Of a DNA stretch of 64,000 bases, positions 8,456 to 17,152 are shown in pieces. The notes under the pieces were generated by a model. It saw only the letters and a program-made list of their open reading frames with translations. It made no database searches and was not told the DNA's origin. The position numbers were made by a program, and so were the translations under genes. Origin of the DNA: an uncultured Pseudovibrio sp. Its GTDB lineage: Bacteria > Pseudomonadota > Alphaproteobacteria > Rhizobiales > Stappiaceae. The DNA is taken from assembly GCA_947496145.1 (NCBI GenBank), contig CANMBS010000003.1, positions 62,001 through 126,000 on the forward strand, read 5' to 3'. Each line of letters begins with the position of its first letter. Position 1 is the first letter of the stretch.

Positions 8456-9775
8456 TCAGTCCGCCGGAGTTTCCGTTGCTTCCACTTTCAAGCCAAAGCC
8501 TTCCAGCCCGACATAGTGGCGCTCCCGTGATGCAATCACACGGATAGAACTTACGCCGAGATCTTTAAGGATCTGCGCACCCAGACCAACTTCACGCCAG
8601 TCTTCAGAACGCCCCTGAGCAGATTCATGCTGCTCATGCTCTGCTGCTTCCAGTTGATCACGATGGCGATCAGATTTACTTGCCACACCGACTGCACCTT
8701 CGCGCAGATAAACAATAATGCCGCGACCGCGCTGCGCAAAGTCTTCCATGATCGCTTCAAGAGGTTTACTGGTGCCAAACACATCATCAAAAACGTTGCC
8801 CAGATGCAATCTGACCGGAATATCCTGACCATCACGGATGTCGCCGTAAACCATTGCAACATGACCAACTGTGTCGAATGGCGTAGAATAGACAATCGCC
8901 TGTGCCCTACCTGATGGCGTTTCTACTTCAAATTCGTTGGTTCTTTGAACAAGATGCTCATGACGCTGACGCCACGCAATCAGATCAGCAACAGAAACCA
9001 TCTTCAGGTTATGCTCTTTAGCAAAGGCTTCCACCTGCTCGCCGCGTTTGACTGTACCGTCATCATTGACCAGCTCACTGATCACCCCCACTTCCGGCAA
9101 TCCGGTCAGCTTACACAGGTCTACAGCAGCTTCTGTATGGCCGGAGCGCATGAGAACACCACCTTCTTTCGCGACGAGCGGGAAGATGTGGCCGGGGCGA
9201 ACAAAATCAGCTGCACCTGCATTCGGGTTTGCAAGACCGCGTACGGTGGCACAGCGCTGCTCTGCGGAGATGCCTGTGGTCAGGCCCGGAGCATAGTCGA
9301 CAGAAACGGTGAAAGCTGTTGCCAGTGGTGCATCGTTGTTGGCAACCATTGGCTCCAGATGCAAGCGCTTGGCTTCTTTCAGTGTCATAGGAGCACAGAC
9401 AATGCCGGAGGTGTGACGGATGATGAATGCCATCTGCTCCGGGGTGATCATGTTGGCTGCCACAATGAGATCGCCTTCGTTTTCGCGGTCATCATCGTCA
9501 GTCACAACAACCATCTCGCCGTTTTCGAACGCGCGGAGGGCTTCAGCTACTCTTGTTTGAGACATGACGTGCTCCTTGTTATCTTTCAGTCCAAGAAAAT
9601 CGTTGGGGGTCACCTGATGGTCCGTCGCTACGGCAATTTTCTGAGCCATCTCCCGAGAAATCCATGCGCCCGAGTCATTGCATAGTGCTGTTACGGAGGC
9701 AGGAGACAGTCCGGCGCGACGTGCAAAGGCACTTCTGCTTTCCCCTGTCTCTTCCAGCCATTTAGTCAAGCGCAT
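8456..9775 (-). CDS. ribB: Helix-turn-helix + 3,4-dihydroxy-2-butanone 4-phosphate synthase + degenerate RibA domain
   Basis: A 439-residue, three-part protein. Residues 1-70 form a lambda-repressor-like helix-turn-helix ([20 protein letters not shown]). Residues 71-275 are RibB, which makes 3,4-dihydroxy-2-butanone 4-phosphate from ribulose 5-phosphate for riboflavin; VVTDDDDRENEGDL, TAFTVSVD and RPGHIFPL are intact. The rest is a GTP-cyclohydrolase-II-like domain in which the zinc-cysteine region has become HLGNVFDDVFGTSK, so it should lack that activity (the RibBX type). Two starts have good ribosome sites: ATG 9775 (AGGGGGT) and internal, in-frame ATG 9565 (AAGGAG, 6-base spacing). RibBX may therefore be made with and without the DNA-binding part. 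No FMN riboswitch is seen upstream. Confidence 0.9.
   Translation of the reverse strand: MRLTKWLEETGESRSAFARRAGLSPASVTALCNDSGAWISREMAQKIAVATDHQVTPNDFLGLKDNKEHVMSQTRVAEALRAFENGEMVVVTDDDDRENEGDLIVAANMITPEQMAFIIRHTSGIVCAPMTLKEAKRLHLEPMVANNDAPLATAFTVSVDYAPGLTTGISAEQRCATVRGLANPNAGAADFVRPGHIFPLVAKEGGVLMRSGHTEAAVDLCKLTGLPEVGVISELVNDDGTVKRGEQVEAFAKEHNLKMVSVADLIAWRQRHEHLVQRTNEFEVETPSGRAQAIVYSTPFDTVGHVAMVYGDIRDGQDIPVRLHLGNVFDDVFGTSKPLEAIMEDFAQRGRGIIVYLREGAVGVASKSDRHRDQLEAAEHEQHESAQGRSEDWREVGLGAQILKDLGVSSIRVIASRERHYVGLEGFGLKVEATETPAD
9563..9577 (-). promoter_or_regulatory. Internal ribosome binding site and start of RibB
   Basis: On the minus strand AAGGAG, six bases, then ATG at 9565 opens the RibB part (MSQTRVAEAL) in frame with the helix-turn-helix upstream. 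There is no stop between them. Confidence 0.6.
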
Positions 9776-9966
9776 AAGTTTACCCCCTGGCCATAATTTC
9801 AGTGATACTGAAAATGCTCTTTTATCAGAGGAAATCAAGAGGTAATGTGAAATAAAACAGCACACTCGACTTAGGTCTTATGTTTCAATCAGAATGAAAA
9901 TTGAATCTGGTCTGGCCGGGAGAGGTGTTTTTCGAAAGACTTATCGCTACCTTTTAAGGATACCCT

Positions 9967-10335
9967 TCAAGCATCCACATGGAGTTCTGCATGTGCCTTC
10001 TTAGAGGTTGTTGCAATCTCCAGACTTGTGAGAGCGCTTAGTGCCTGCTTTGCTTCAGCCACTGTTTCAGGATCATCCTCATGAAGATCGATGATTTCTT
10101 GTAGTTTTTTCTTTGATTTAGAGATCTTCCAGTCGGCAATCTTATCTCTGCAAACCGCTCCCAATATCTCCCAGAGCTGAGCCAGTAAGATCGTAAGAGC
10201 CGGGGCGAATATGAGAAGGACAGATTTTGTTGTGCCATCGTCGATCAGGCTGAACAGTGAAGCTAAGATTGTACCAGTTCCGGCTGCACCAGCAGCGGTG
10301 GCTTTATTTTTCAGCCCGGCCTGCTCATCAGCCAC
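9967..10335 (-). CDS. Unknown membrane protein, second gene of an overlapping pair
   Basis: A 122-residue unrecognised protein. Residues 10-60 are hydrophobic with two likely membrane segments (about 12-30 and 38-58). A charged, probably helical, cytoplasmic tail follows (SKSKKKLQEIIDLHEDD). The start is GTG at 10335, which lies 8 bases inside the end of the upstream gene, so translation is probably coupled. The pair sits alone between ribB and aroC. Two small membrane proteins with charged tails resemble accessory cassettes, but nothing specific supports a function. Confidence 0.65.
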   Translation of the reverse strand: MADEQAGLKNKATAAGAAGTGTILASLFSLIDDGTTKSVLLIFAPALTILLAQLWEILGAVCRDKIADWKISKSKKKLQEIIDLHEDDPETVAEAKQALSALTSLEIATTSKKAHAELHVDA

Positions 10336-10573
10336 CAGAGCGCCTCACATTCAGCTCACTACCTGCTGCTCCCAGCGTAGTCAGAATCTCATCAATTTCT
10401 GCTTTTGTGATCTTATCGATATTTTGAATTTCTAAGCGCTTATTGCCGAGTTCTTTGCCGAATCTGACATCTATGGCGCGGCTCTCAGCGAAACCGCGCA
10501 GACTTGTGAAAACAGAAAAACTCAGGCCGAGGAACCCAATTGCCAATCCTGACACGGGAATAAACAATTCCAT
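10328..10573 (-). CDS. Unknown single-pass membrane protein, first gene of an overlapping pair
   Basis: An 81-residue unrecognised protein. One hydrophobic N-terminal helix (about residues 3-26, LFIPVSGLAIGFLGLSFSV) is followed by a charged soluble part (KRLEIQNIDKITKAEIDEIL) likely to form helices. ATG 10573 is chosen because GAGGAAG lies just upstream; GTG 10585 would overlap that ribosome site. The gene ends 8 bases inside the next one. Confidence 0.6.
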   Translation of the reverse strand: MELFIPVSGLAIGFLGLSFSVFTSLRGFAESRAIDVRFGKELGNKRLEIQNIDKITKAEIDEILTTLGAAGSELNVRRSGG

Positions 10574-10686
10574 ATTCTTCCTCACGGCTAGGTCAACTCA
10601 TAGGAACTATGAGGCAAACCTAGTTAACGTAAGGGAAATATGCAACCCGAGGGAATTATAGGTGTACCGGGCCTGCATCAGCGTGT

Positions 10687-11778
10687 TTATCGCTCGCCGC
10701 ACTGTCCTCTGTCGCGCAGGACGTGATCAGCAAGCACGCAGGCCATCATGGCTTCGCCAACAGGTACTGCGCGGATGCCGACGCATGGATCGTGACGGCC
10801 TTTGGTCATGACGTCAACGTCTTCACCACTGCGGGTGATGGATTTGCGCGGGGTGAGGATGGAGGAGGTTGGCTTTACGGCGAAACGTACCACCAGAGGG
10901 GCACCAGAGGAGATCCCTCCCAGAACGCCACCAGCATGATTAGAGAGAAACTCCAGCTTGCCATCTGCACCCATGCGCATTTCGTCGGCGTTTTCTTCAC
11001 CTGTCAGGCAGGCAGCTTCAAAACCATTGCCGATTTCGACACCCTTTACCGCATTGATGGACATCATTGCAGAAGCAAGGTCCTGATCAAGCTTGCCATA
11101 CAGAGGAGCGCCCAGACCAACCGGAACGTTTTCTGCCACAATTTCCAGTACTGCACCGATGGAAGAGCCATCTTTTCGAATACCATCCAGATATTCTTCA
11201 AAGAACTTTGCCGCTTCCGCATCCGGGCAGAAGAACGGGTTATTGTGCACCTCGTTCCAGTCCCAGTTGTCGCGGTTGATCTTGTGCGGACCCATTTGTA
11301 CCAGAGCGCCGCGGATCAAAATGTTCGGAATGACCTTACGTGCCAGCCCCCCGGCTGCGACACGAGCAGCGGTTTCGCGGGCTGATGAGCGGCCACCGCC
11401 GCGATAGTCGCGAATGCCATACTTTGCGTCGTAAGCGTAATCGGCGTGGCCTGGACGGTAACGCTCTTTGATTTCGGAGTAGTCCTTTGAGCGCTGATCT
11501 GTGTTCTCGATCATAAGTGAGATCGGGGTCCCGGTGGTGCGCTGGACGCCTTCATCATCCACCATCACGCCAGAGAGGATTTTCACCTGATCCGGTTCGC
11601 GGCGCTGGGTGGTGAACTTGCTTTGTCCCGGTTTACGCTGATCCATATACACCTGAATCTCTTCTGCTGTAATTGGAAGCAGAGGTGGGCAACCATCAAC
11701 AACACAGCCAAGTGCTGGTCCGTGGCTTTCGCCCCAAGTGGTTACGCGAAACAGATGACCAAAGACGTTGTGGGACAT
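10687..11778 (-). CDS. aroC: Chorismate synthase
   Basis: A 363-residue enzyme, the normal length. It converts 5-enolpyruvylshikimate 3-phosphate to chorismate with reduced FMN, the last step of the shikimate pathway. The three family signatures are present: [17 protein letters not shown] near the N-terminus, [14 protein letters not shown], and [17 protein letters not shown]; the C-terminal [13 protein letters not shown] is also typical. In relatives aroC lies close to fabI and a phosphoglycerate-mutase-like gene. That order is kept here, with the KTSC-like and FabMG-like genes in between. Confidence 0.98.
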   Translation of the reverse strand: MSHNVFGHLFRVTTWGESHGPALGCVVDGCPPLLPITAEEIQVYMDQRKPGQSKFTTQRREPDQVKILSGVMVDDEGVQRTTGTPISLMIENTDQRSKDYSEIKERYRPGHADYAYDAKYGIRDYRGGGRSSARETAARVAAGGLARKVIPNILIRGALVQMGPHKINRDNWDWNEVHNNPFFCPDAEAAKFFEEYLDGIRKDGSSIGAVLEIVAENVPVGLGAPLYGKLDQDLASAMMSINAVKGVEIGNGFEAACLTGEENADEMRMGADGKLEFLSNHAGGVLGGISSGAPLVVRFAVKPTSSILTPRKSITRSGEDVDVMTKGRHDPCVGIRAVPVGEAMMACVLADHVLRDRGQCGER

Positions 11779-11907
11779 ACTTACCAGCTCAACTTATTAT
11801 AAGAACTTGGACGTTTTAAGCGGGTTCATAAGTGAGGTCAATTGAGATCATTTAATCCTCACAAACCAATCGTCCAAGTTCTCAAAGGCTACTGAAGTAG
11901 GCACTCT

Positions 11908-12132
11908 TCAGCATCGCTCATAACGATACTTAACAAACCGATTAATGTACGAGTTAAGCCCATCTCCGATTTCAGCAAGACGCTTCATCTCTTCAACGTG
12001 CTCGCGCCCTGCAGAACTGTAGCTATATGTGTAGCTTCTTGCTGTACCTCTAAAAAATACCGTAATAAAATTCGCACCTATTTCATAAGATGCAACTCCA
12101 GAGTCTCCATCAATGTTTGCGTATACTGGCAT
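11908..12132 (-). CDS. KTSC-domain-like small protein
   Basis: A 74-residue protein that fits the KTSC pattern: a beta hairpin (VASYEIGANFITVFFRG), a YTYSY strand, a helix (HVEEMKRLAEIGDGL) and the closing NSYINRFVKYRYE. AAGGGAG before the ATG is a good ribosome site. KTSC domains are often fused to nucleases or lysyl-tRNA synthetase-like proteins, but their function is not established. It is a single gene. Confidence 0.6.
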   Translation of the reverse strand: MPVYANIDGDSGVASYEIGANFITVFFRGTARSYTYSYSSAGREHVEEMKRLAEIGDGLNSYINRFVKYRYERC

Positions 12133-12228
12133 CTGTAGCTCCCTTGATCACCACACCAACTAAAATATCACAAACATTACTCCAAATATACCGATGACTA
12201 TTTGCTGAATTCCCCATGATTGAACTCG

Positions 12229-12309
12229 TCAAAGAAATGGGGAAATATCCCTCGCCCAAATCGCGTAACCGACTAACACCAATACACCTATCAAAAACCC
12301 GAGCAACAT
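12229..12309 (-). CDS. Possible 26-residue hydrophobic peptide
   Basis: A tiny frame (MLLGFLIGVLVLVGYAIW then ARDISPFL) that would form a single membrane helix with a charged end. No clear ribosome site is seen. It lies in the 245-base gap between the KTSC-like gene and the FabMG-like gene. It may be a remnant or a chance frame. Confidence 0.2.
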   Translation of the reverse strand: MLLGFLIGVLVLVGYAIWARDISPFL

Positions 12310-12377
12310 GCTGTACACGTGCTCAGGCTCTTTTACTTAAACAGACCTAATAGAAGGCATTCGTCTTACATAACCAA

Positions 12378-13697
12378 TTAGTTGCTGTGTGCCTGAATGA
12401 GACGCTGAGCGACCAGATCGTGATCCAGCCACAGGACCGGAGCTTCTGGCTCGCTTGCCTCAGCAAACATGAGCATGCCGGTTGCAGCGACAACGTGCTG
12501 GCTGAGTTCGTCGCTTACCAAAATGCCGTGCTCTTTGTGCAGGTCTACGATGTCCTGTGAAGTGCCAACGGTTTTGTCCACCTGCTCTGCGGAGTTTGGC
12601 ATTGGCCAGGCTTCGAAATTGTAGAATGGCTGCATCACTGCATCCGTCTGATAGTCGGAGACTTTTTTGAGCACATCATCCAGAGAAGCATCGTCTTTCA
12701 GCATGTCCTGACACTTCTGCCAGATGCTATCGACCCATGCGCTGCCGCCTTCTTTCTTAAAGGCTTCCAACAGAGGCAGAAGGGAAAGCTCAATACCAGC
12801 GAAGACGTCAGAAGAGTTGGTACGGATTTCAGGGCAGTTGAAGACTGTCGCCTTCACACCGTCTTTCCAGGCTGCTTCTGCAAAGTTCTCCAGAGCCATT
12901 TTTGCGTAGCCCTGCGTGTAGTTGGTGTAGGTTTGCCAGCGGTATTCATCTTCGATCAGAATACGGGTGCCGTGATAGCCATATGCTGTGTAACGCACCT
13001 GACCGCCCGCCGATTCCACACGCTCACGGATTGCTTTAGAGCCTTCAAGCAGGGCACCAAAGCTATTTGCGGTCACTTCCTCGAAGTTTTGCAGGATTAG
13101 CTTGCCCAGATCGCTGTCGACCAGCGACTGAGATGGCATATAGCGTGCGCCACGACCTTTGTAGATACGGTTAGCGATTGCCATAAACACTTTGGCGCGC
13201 GGGATGCCGCCTGCCATGGTGTGCGCGAAGAAGACGTTCTTGCCTTCCGGGATCATGCCCTCAAGCTGTGCCATGACTTCAGACAGAGCATTCTTAAAGC
13301 GGGCAGTACCGAGTTCGCGGCATTTAGCGACGTGATCCCAGTCGAGCTTATGATCCTGCCAATCCTTGATGGTCATCTCATTGACCAGGTCAGTCGGGTT
13401 TGCGGTGCCTTCAGGCGCATCCAGCTCGAAGCCTGCGCGCAGTGGTACGTTGATGATCTTACCGCCAAGGCCCGCTTCTGCTTCTGCCAGCTCTTCCGGG
13501 GTAAGCGCACGCGGCTTGTTGTTTTCATCCGGACGACCGACAGTGATGCCGATCACAGTCATCCCGGCGGCTTTTGCCTGATCGATCAAGCCAGTAGCAT
13601 AACCGCGACCGAACAGTTCGCCGAAGAGGACAAATACATCCCCCTTACCAAACACGGTGTTGCTGCTGATTGCCTTAAGTGGACGAGACGTCTTCAT
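12378..13697 (-). CDS. FabMG-family protein (putative enoyl-ACP reductase-like)
   Basis: A 439-residue cytoplasmic protein without membrane segments. The N-terminus (GDVFVLFGELFGRGYATGLIDQAKAAG, then MTVIGITVGR) looks like a Rossmann-type nucleotide-binding start. Landmarks further on are FFAHTMAGGIPRAKVFM, YGYHGTRILI, YTQGYAKMALE and FNCPEIRTNSSDVF. I associate this pattern with the group named enoyl-ACP reductase FabMG, first described from triclosan-resistance screens, but this is from memory. The canonical fabI is 1 kb away, so a fatty-acid role would be a duplication of activity. ATG 13697 follows GGAAA. Confidence 0.6.
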   Translation of the reverse strand: MKTSRPLKAISSNTVFGKGDVFVLFGELFGRGYATGLIDQAKAAGMTVIGITVGRPDENNKPRALTPEELAEAEAGLGGKIINVPLRAGFELDAPEGTANPTDLVNEMTIKDWQDHKLDWDHVAKCRELGTARFKNALSEVMAQLEGMIPEGKNVFFAHTMAGGIPRAKVFMAIANRIYKGRGARYMPSQSLVDSDLGKLILQNFEEVTANSFGALLEGSKAIRERVESAGGQVRYTAYGYHGTRILIEDEYRWQTYTNYTQGYAKMALENFAEAAWKDGVKATVFNCPEIRTNSSDVFAGIELSLLPLLEAFKKEGGSAWVDSIWQKCQDMLKDDASLDDVLKKVSDYQTDAVMQPFYNFEAWPMPNSAEQVDKTVGTSQDIVDLHKEHGILVSDELSQHVVAATGMLMFAEASEPEAPVLWLDHDLVAQRLIQAHSN

Positions 13698-13920
13698 CAA
13701 GATTTTCCAAAAAGTTTACGAGGTCGATATTTAATTGGGTGAGCTTTGCGCTCTTGTTGAGAGAACATACAGAGTAACAACGGGTTTCGGTAGTCTGTTG
13801 ATTCAGCTTCCTGTGGTTTGCGGTGAAGCGTGTCTATTTTGCTCAATACTCAACCATTTAAAACCCGGATGAGACCTGAATTCCTTAGTGCGTGATAATG
13901 CTAAGCAACCCACTTAGTCT

Positions 13921-14547
13921 TTAAATCCAGGCCTCAGATCCATCACGCCAGAAGAGAAACTGATCTTGTGGTGTATCCAGATCCGGGATTTCAGCCGGGG
14001 CATATCCACAGAGGAGGCCACGCAGCACGCGCATGACCACTCCATGAGCCACAACAATCATCGGATCTTCTTGTTCGCTCATCCACTCACTGATGCGATC
14101 AGAGACCATTTTGTAGCTCTCGCCGCCCGGATGAACATAGCCCCATTTATCCTCACGGCGCATTCTGACCACCTCCGGGCGTTTCATTTTCATTTCCGGG
14201 ACAGTCATGCCTTCAACCTCACCAAAAGTGATCTCGCGAAGACGCCCATCTATCTTATAGGTATGAGGATCAAGGCCCATCTCCTTGCGCAGGATTTCCA
14301 TGGTTTCCCGCGCCCTGATCATAGGCGAGCAGACAAACACAAAATCTTCTGCGGTTTTGCCCAGATCAGACAGAAAATCCTTCATCACCATGCCATTACG
14401 GCGCGCCTGACTGCGGCCAGTATCGTTGAGCGGAATGTCCTGCCCGCCCTGCATGCGTCCGACAAGGTTCCAGTCAGTCTGACCATGACGCACATAAAGC
14501 AGCGGAGTTGGTGCTATCTTCGCAAGGGGCATCAATGAACCGGTCAT
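13921..14547 (-). CDS. Histidine phosphatase (phosphoglycerate mutase-like) family protein
   Basis: A 208-residue protein of the histidine phosphatase superfamily. The phosphate-accepting histidine is in LLYVRHGQTDWN. SPMIRARETMEIL and the distal VVAHGVVMRVLRG give the second arginine and histidine. E in LREITFGEVEGM is the probable acid. The family includes phosphoglycerate mutases and broad phosphatases; the exact substrate is unclear. A longer frame to 14703 exists but its start lies inside the fabI terminator stem, so 14547, with GAAGG upstream, is preferred. The gene follows fabI in the same direction. Confidence 0.9.
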   Translation of the reverse strand: MTGSLMPLAKIAPTPLLYVRHGQTDWNLVGRMQGGQDIPLNDTGRSQARRNGMVMKDFLSDLGKTAEDFVFVCSPMIRARETMEILRKEMGLDPHTYKIDGRLREITFGEVEGMTVPEMKMKRPEVVRMRREDKWGYVHPGGESYKMVSDRISEWMSEQEDPMIVVAHGVVMRVLRGLLCGYAPAEIPDLDTPQDQFLFWRDGSEAWI

Positions 14548-14693
14548 TCCAAATGGGCCTTCAGCTGTATCTGTTTGTGCTTGTCTTTTAGTGACTTCTA
14601 TCGCAGTAAATGTGTCATTCCTCTGTGGAGTTTTCCAGTTATGCACACATTCTTGATGTGGCTCATAGGCGAAACAACGTGCAATAGAAATGC

Positions 14694-14721
14694 AAAAAGG
14701 CATCCCTTTTGGGATGCCTTT
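14694..14721 (-). terminator. Rho-independent terminator of fabI
   Basis: Arms GGCATCCC (14699-14706) and GGGATGCC (14711-14718) form a perfect 8-bp stem with a 4-base loop. On the minus strand the stem is followed by TTTTT. It lies 26 bases after the fabI stop. Confidence 0.85.
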
Positions 14722-14746
14722 GCCAACTTCACAAGTCTGTCAGGTG

Positions 14747-15559
14747 TCAGACCACCGCAATATCCGGTGCATCTACTGCCTTCATGCCGATGGTGTGGTA
14801 ACCACTGTCAACATGATGGGTTTCACCTGTGACGGAGCGGGATAAGTCAGACAAGAGGTAAAGTGCGGAATTTCCAACATCTTCGATGGTAACGGTTTCA
14901 CGTAGAGGTGCGTTGTACTCGTTCCATTTGAGGATATAGCGGAAATCACCGATACCAGCTGCTGCCAGTGTTTTGATCGGGCCTGCGGAAATCGCATTGA
15001 CGCGGATTTTCTGAGGGCCAAGATCCACTGCAAGGTACTTGACGCTTGCTTCCAGAGCCGCTTTTGCAACGCCCATGACGTTGTAGTTCGGCATCACCTT
15101 TTCAGCACCATAGTAAGTGAGTGTGAGGACGGAGCCGCCTTCGGTCATCAGCTTTTCTGCGCGTCTGGACACTGAGGCAAGAGAATAGCAGGAAATCTGC
15201 ATTGTCTTTGCAAAGTTCTCCGGCGAGGTATCCAGATAACGGCCTGTCAGCTCTTCCTTGTCGGAGAACGCGATTGCGTGCACGACGAAATCAATTTTAC
15301 CCCACTTCTGCTCCAAAACGTCAAATGCTGCATCGATGCTTGCTTCATCGGTTACGTCGCAATCACCTACAACAAGTGCGTCGAGCTGTTCTGCCAGGGG
15401 AGTAACGCGCTTCTTCAGAGCTTCACCTTGGTAGGTCAGCGCGATTTCAGCTCCGGCATCGTGCAGTGCTTTCGCAATACCCCAAGCGATGGACCGATTG
15501 TTGGCCAGGCCCATAATGAGACCACGTTTGCCGGCCATCAATCCCTGCGCTTCTGCCAT
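14747..15559 (-). CDS. fabI: Enoyl-[acyl-carrier-protein] reductase (NADH)
   Basis: A 270-residue divergent SDR enzyme that performs the last reduction in each round of fatty-acid elongation. The features are GLIMGLANNRSIAWGIAKAL (NAD-binding, FabI type), HAIAFSDKEEL, and the catalytic YYGAEKVMPNYNVMGVAK with Tyr-x6-Lys. The C-terminal VTGETHHVDSGYHTIGM is typical. It is the usual target of triclosan. The ATG at 15559 has AGGAG at the right distance; the 35 codons upstream in the longer frame have no family similarity. A terminator follows. Confidence 0.97.
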   Translation of the reverse strand: MAEAQGLMAGKRGLIMGLANNRSIAWGIAKALHDAGAEIALTYQGEALKKRVTPLAEQLDALVVGDCDVTDEASIDAAFDVLEQKWGKIDFVVHAIAFSDKEELTGRYLDTSPENFAKTMQISCYSLASVSRRAEKLMTEGGSVLTLTYYGAEKVMPNYNVMGVAKAALEASVKYLAVDLGPQKIRVNAISAGPIKTLAAAGIGDFRYILKWNEYNAPLRETVTIEDVGNSALYLLSDLSRSVTGETHHVDSGYHTIGMKAVDAPDIAVV

Positions 15560-15733
15560 GTTTTTCTCCTGAGTGATTATCACTTTATCTGGTGAACAGA
15601 TTAACCGTGCTATGGCACACTGTTCATTTGGCTTCAAGCCGTCGAAAAAAGTCCAATCAGACATGGACGTGTTCTTTTGCTCCCATTATCTGATAGTGAG
15701 AGCCAGATCAACTTCGAACACTGCGACAGGAAA

Positions 15734-17146
15734 ATGACTATTTCAAATTTGGTGAAGGCGTTTCAGGAGATAATCGGAGACGCAAATGTACTTATCAGCG
15801 ATGATGACAAAGCCCCCTTTCTTGTGGAGTGGAGAGACAAGTTTAAAGGTGCAACACCTATGGTGCTGCGTCCCGGCTCCACCGCAGAAGTTGCAGAGTG
15901 TGTGAAGTTAGCTGCCGAGCATGATCTTAAGCTGGTCCCACAAGGGGGCAACACCGGTCTGGTAGGTGGGCAAATCCCTAATCCAGATAGCACTGAAATC
16001 GTCTTATCCCTTTGTAGATTAAACAAAATTCGCAGTATCTATCCGGATGGATATACGATAACTGTCGATGCTGGCATCACACTACAAGCCATTCATGATG
16101 TTGCCGAAAAGCACGACAGATTGTTTCCTCTGACGCTGGCTTCACAAGGTTCTTGTGAGATTGGCGGCAACATTGCAACCAACGCCGGAGGCACCGCTGT
16201 GCTGTCTTATGGCAACACGCGCGATCTGGTTCTCGGGCTTGAAGTTGTACTCGCAAATGGTGAGGTCTGGGAAGGCTTAAGAACCCTTCGGAAAGACAAT
16301 ACTGGTTACGATTTGAAACAATTATTTATCGGTTCTGAGGGCACTTTGGGGATCATTACCGGTGCCAGCCTGAAATTATACCCAGCCCCTGCATCCATCG
16401 AAATTGCACTCGTTGCGCTAGATTCGCCTGAAAAGGCACTTTCACTGCTTTCTCTGGCCAAAAATCATGCTGGCAGCATGCTCACCGGGTTTGAACTGAT
16501 GCCACAAAGCGGCATGCAGTTCGTTTGCGAGCATATGGAGCAATCACGCTTTCCATTCGAGGCACAACATCCCTGGTATGTGCTGATCGAGATTTCTGCG
16601 GGGACCAAGGACATAGATCTGGCCGGATTGACAGAAACCATCTTTACTGAAGCCTTTGAGAGCGAACTGCTGCGCGATGGGCTTTTAGCTCAGAGTAAAG
16701 CACAGGGAGAAGATTTCTGGCGGCTTCGTCATGGTTTGTCTGAAGCTCAGAAGTTTGAGGGTGGCTCCATTAAACATGATGTGTCTGTTCCAGTGGCAAA
16801 AGTTCCAGCCTTCCTTAAGGAAGCTATAGCTGCAGTTCAGGAAGCTGTGCCGGGGTGCCGTCCGGTGCCGTTTGGTCATATGGGCGATGGCAATATTCAC
16901 TTTAACATTACCCAGCCCAAGGGCGCTGATAAGGCGGAATATCTTGCCAGGTGGGATGAGGTGAACCGTGTGGTGCATAGCATCGTTGCCAGTTACGACG
17001 GGTCTATTTCTGCTGAGCATGGCATCGGTATTTTGAAGAAGGGTCTGCTGGCTGAAGTGAAGAGTGAGACAGAGATGAATATGATGCGTGCGGTCAAGAA
17101 TGCGCTTGATCCAACCAACATGTTCAATCCGGGCCGGATTCTTTAA
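15734..17146 (+). CDS. FAD-linked D-2-hydroxyacid dehydrogenase (D-2-hydroxyglutarate/D-lactate type)
   Basis: A 470-residue flavoprotein with an N-terminal FAD-binding domain of the vanillyl-alcohol-oxidase type (LVPQGGNTGLVGGQIP, SCEIGGNIATNAGG, GSEGTLGIIT). The C-terminal oxidase domain carries FGHMGDGNIHFNI and ISAEHGIGILKK. The motifs fit the GlcD/Dld2/D2HGDH group, which oxidises D-2-hydroxy acids and passes electrons to the respiratory chain or ETF. The exact substrate needs tests. AGGAAA precedes ATG 15734. It is divergent from fabI. Confidence 0.9.
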   Translation: MTISNLVKAFQEIIGDANVLISDDDKAPFLVEWRDKFKGATPMVLRPGSTAEVAECVKLAAEHDLKLVPQGGNTGLVGGQIPNPDSTEIVLSLCRLNKIRSIYPDGYTITVDAGITLQAIHDVAEKHDRLFPLTLASQGSCEIGGNIATNAGGTAVLSYGNTRDLVLGLEVVLANGEVWEGLRTLRKDNTGYDLKQLFIGSEGTLGIITGASLKLYPAPASIEIALVALDSPEKALSLLSLAKNHAGSMLTGFELMPQSGMQFVCEHMEQSRFPFEAQHPWYVLIEISAGTKDIDLAGLTETIFTEAFESELLRDGLLAQSKAQGEDFWRLRHGLSEAQKFEGGSIKHDVSVPVAKVPAFLKEAIAAVQEAVPGCRPVPFGHMGDGNIHFNITQPKGADKAEYLARWDEVNRVVHSIVASYDGSISAEHGIGILKKGLLAEVKSETEMNMMRAVKNALDPTNMFNPGRIL

Positions 17147-17152
17147 GGAACT

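Noticed and set aside
9776-9966. FMN riboswitch before ribB
   Set aside because: None of the conserved FMN-aptamer blocks is visible in this interval.
14548-14703. Longer N-terminus of the histidine phosphatase
   Set aside because: The start would lie inside the fabI terminator and the added residues have no family similarity.
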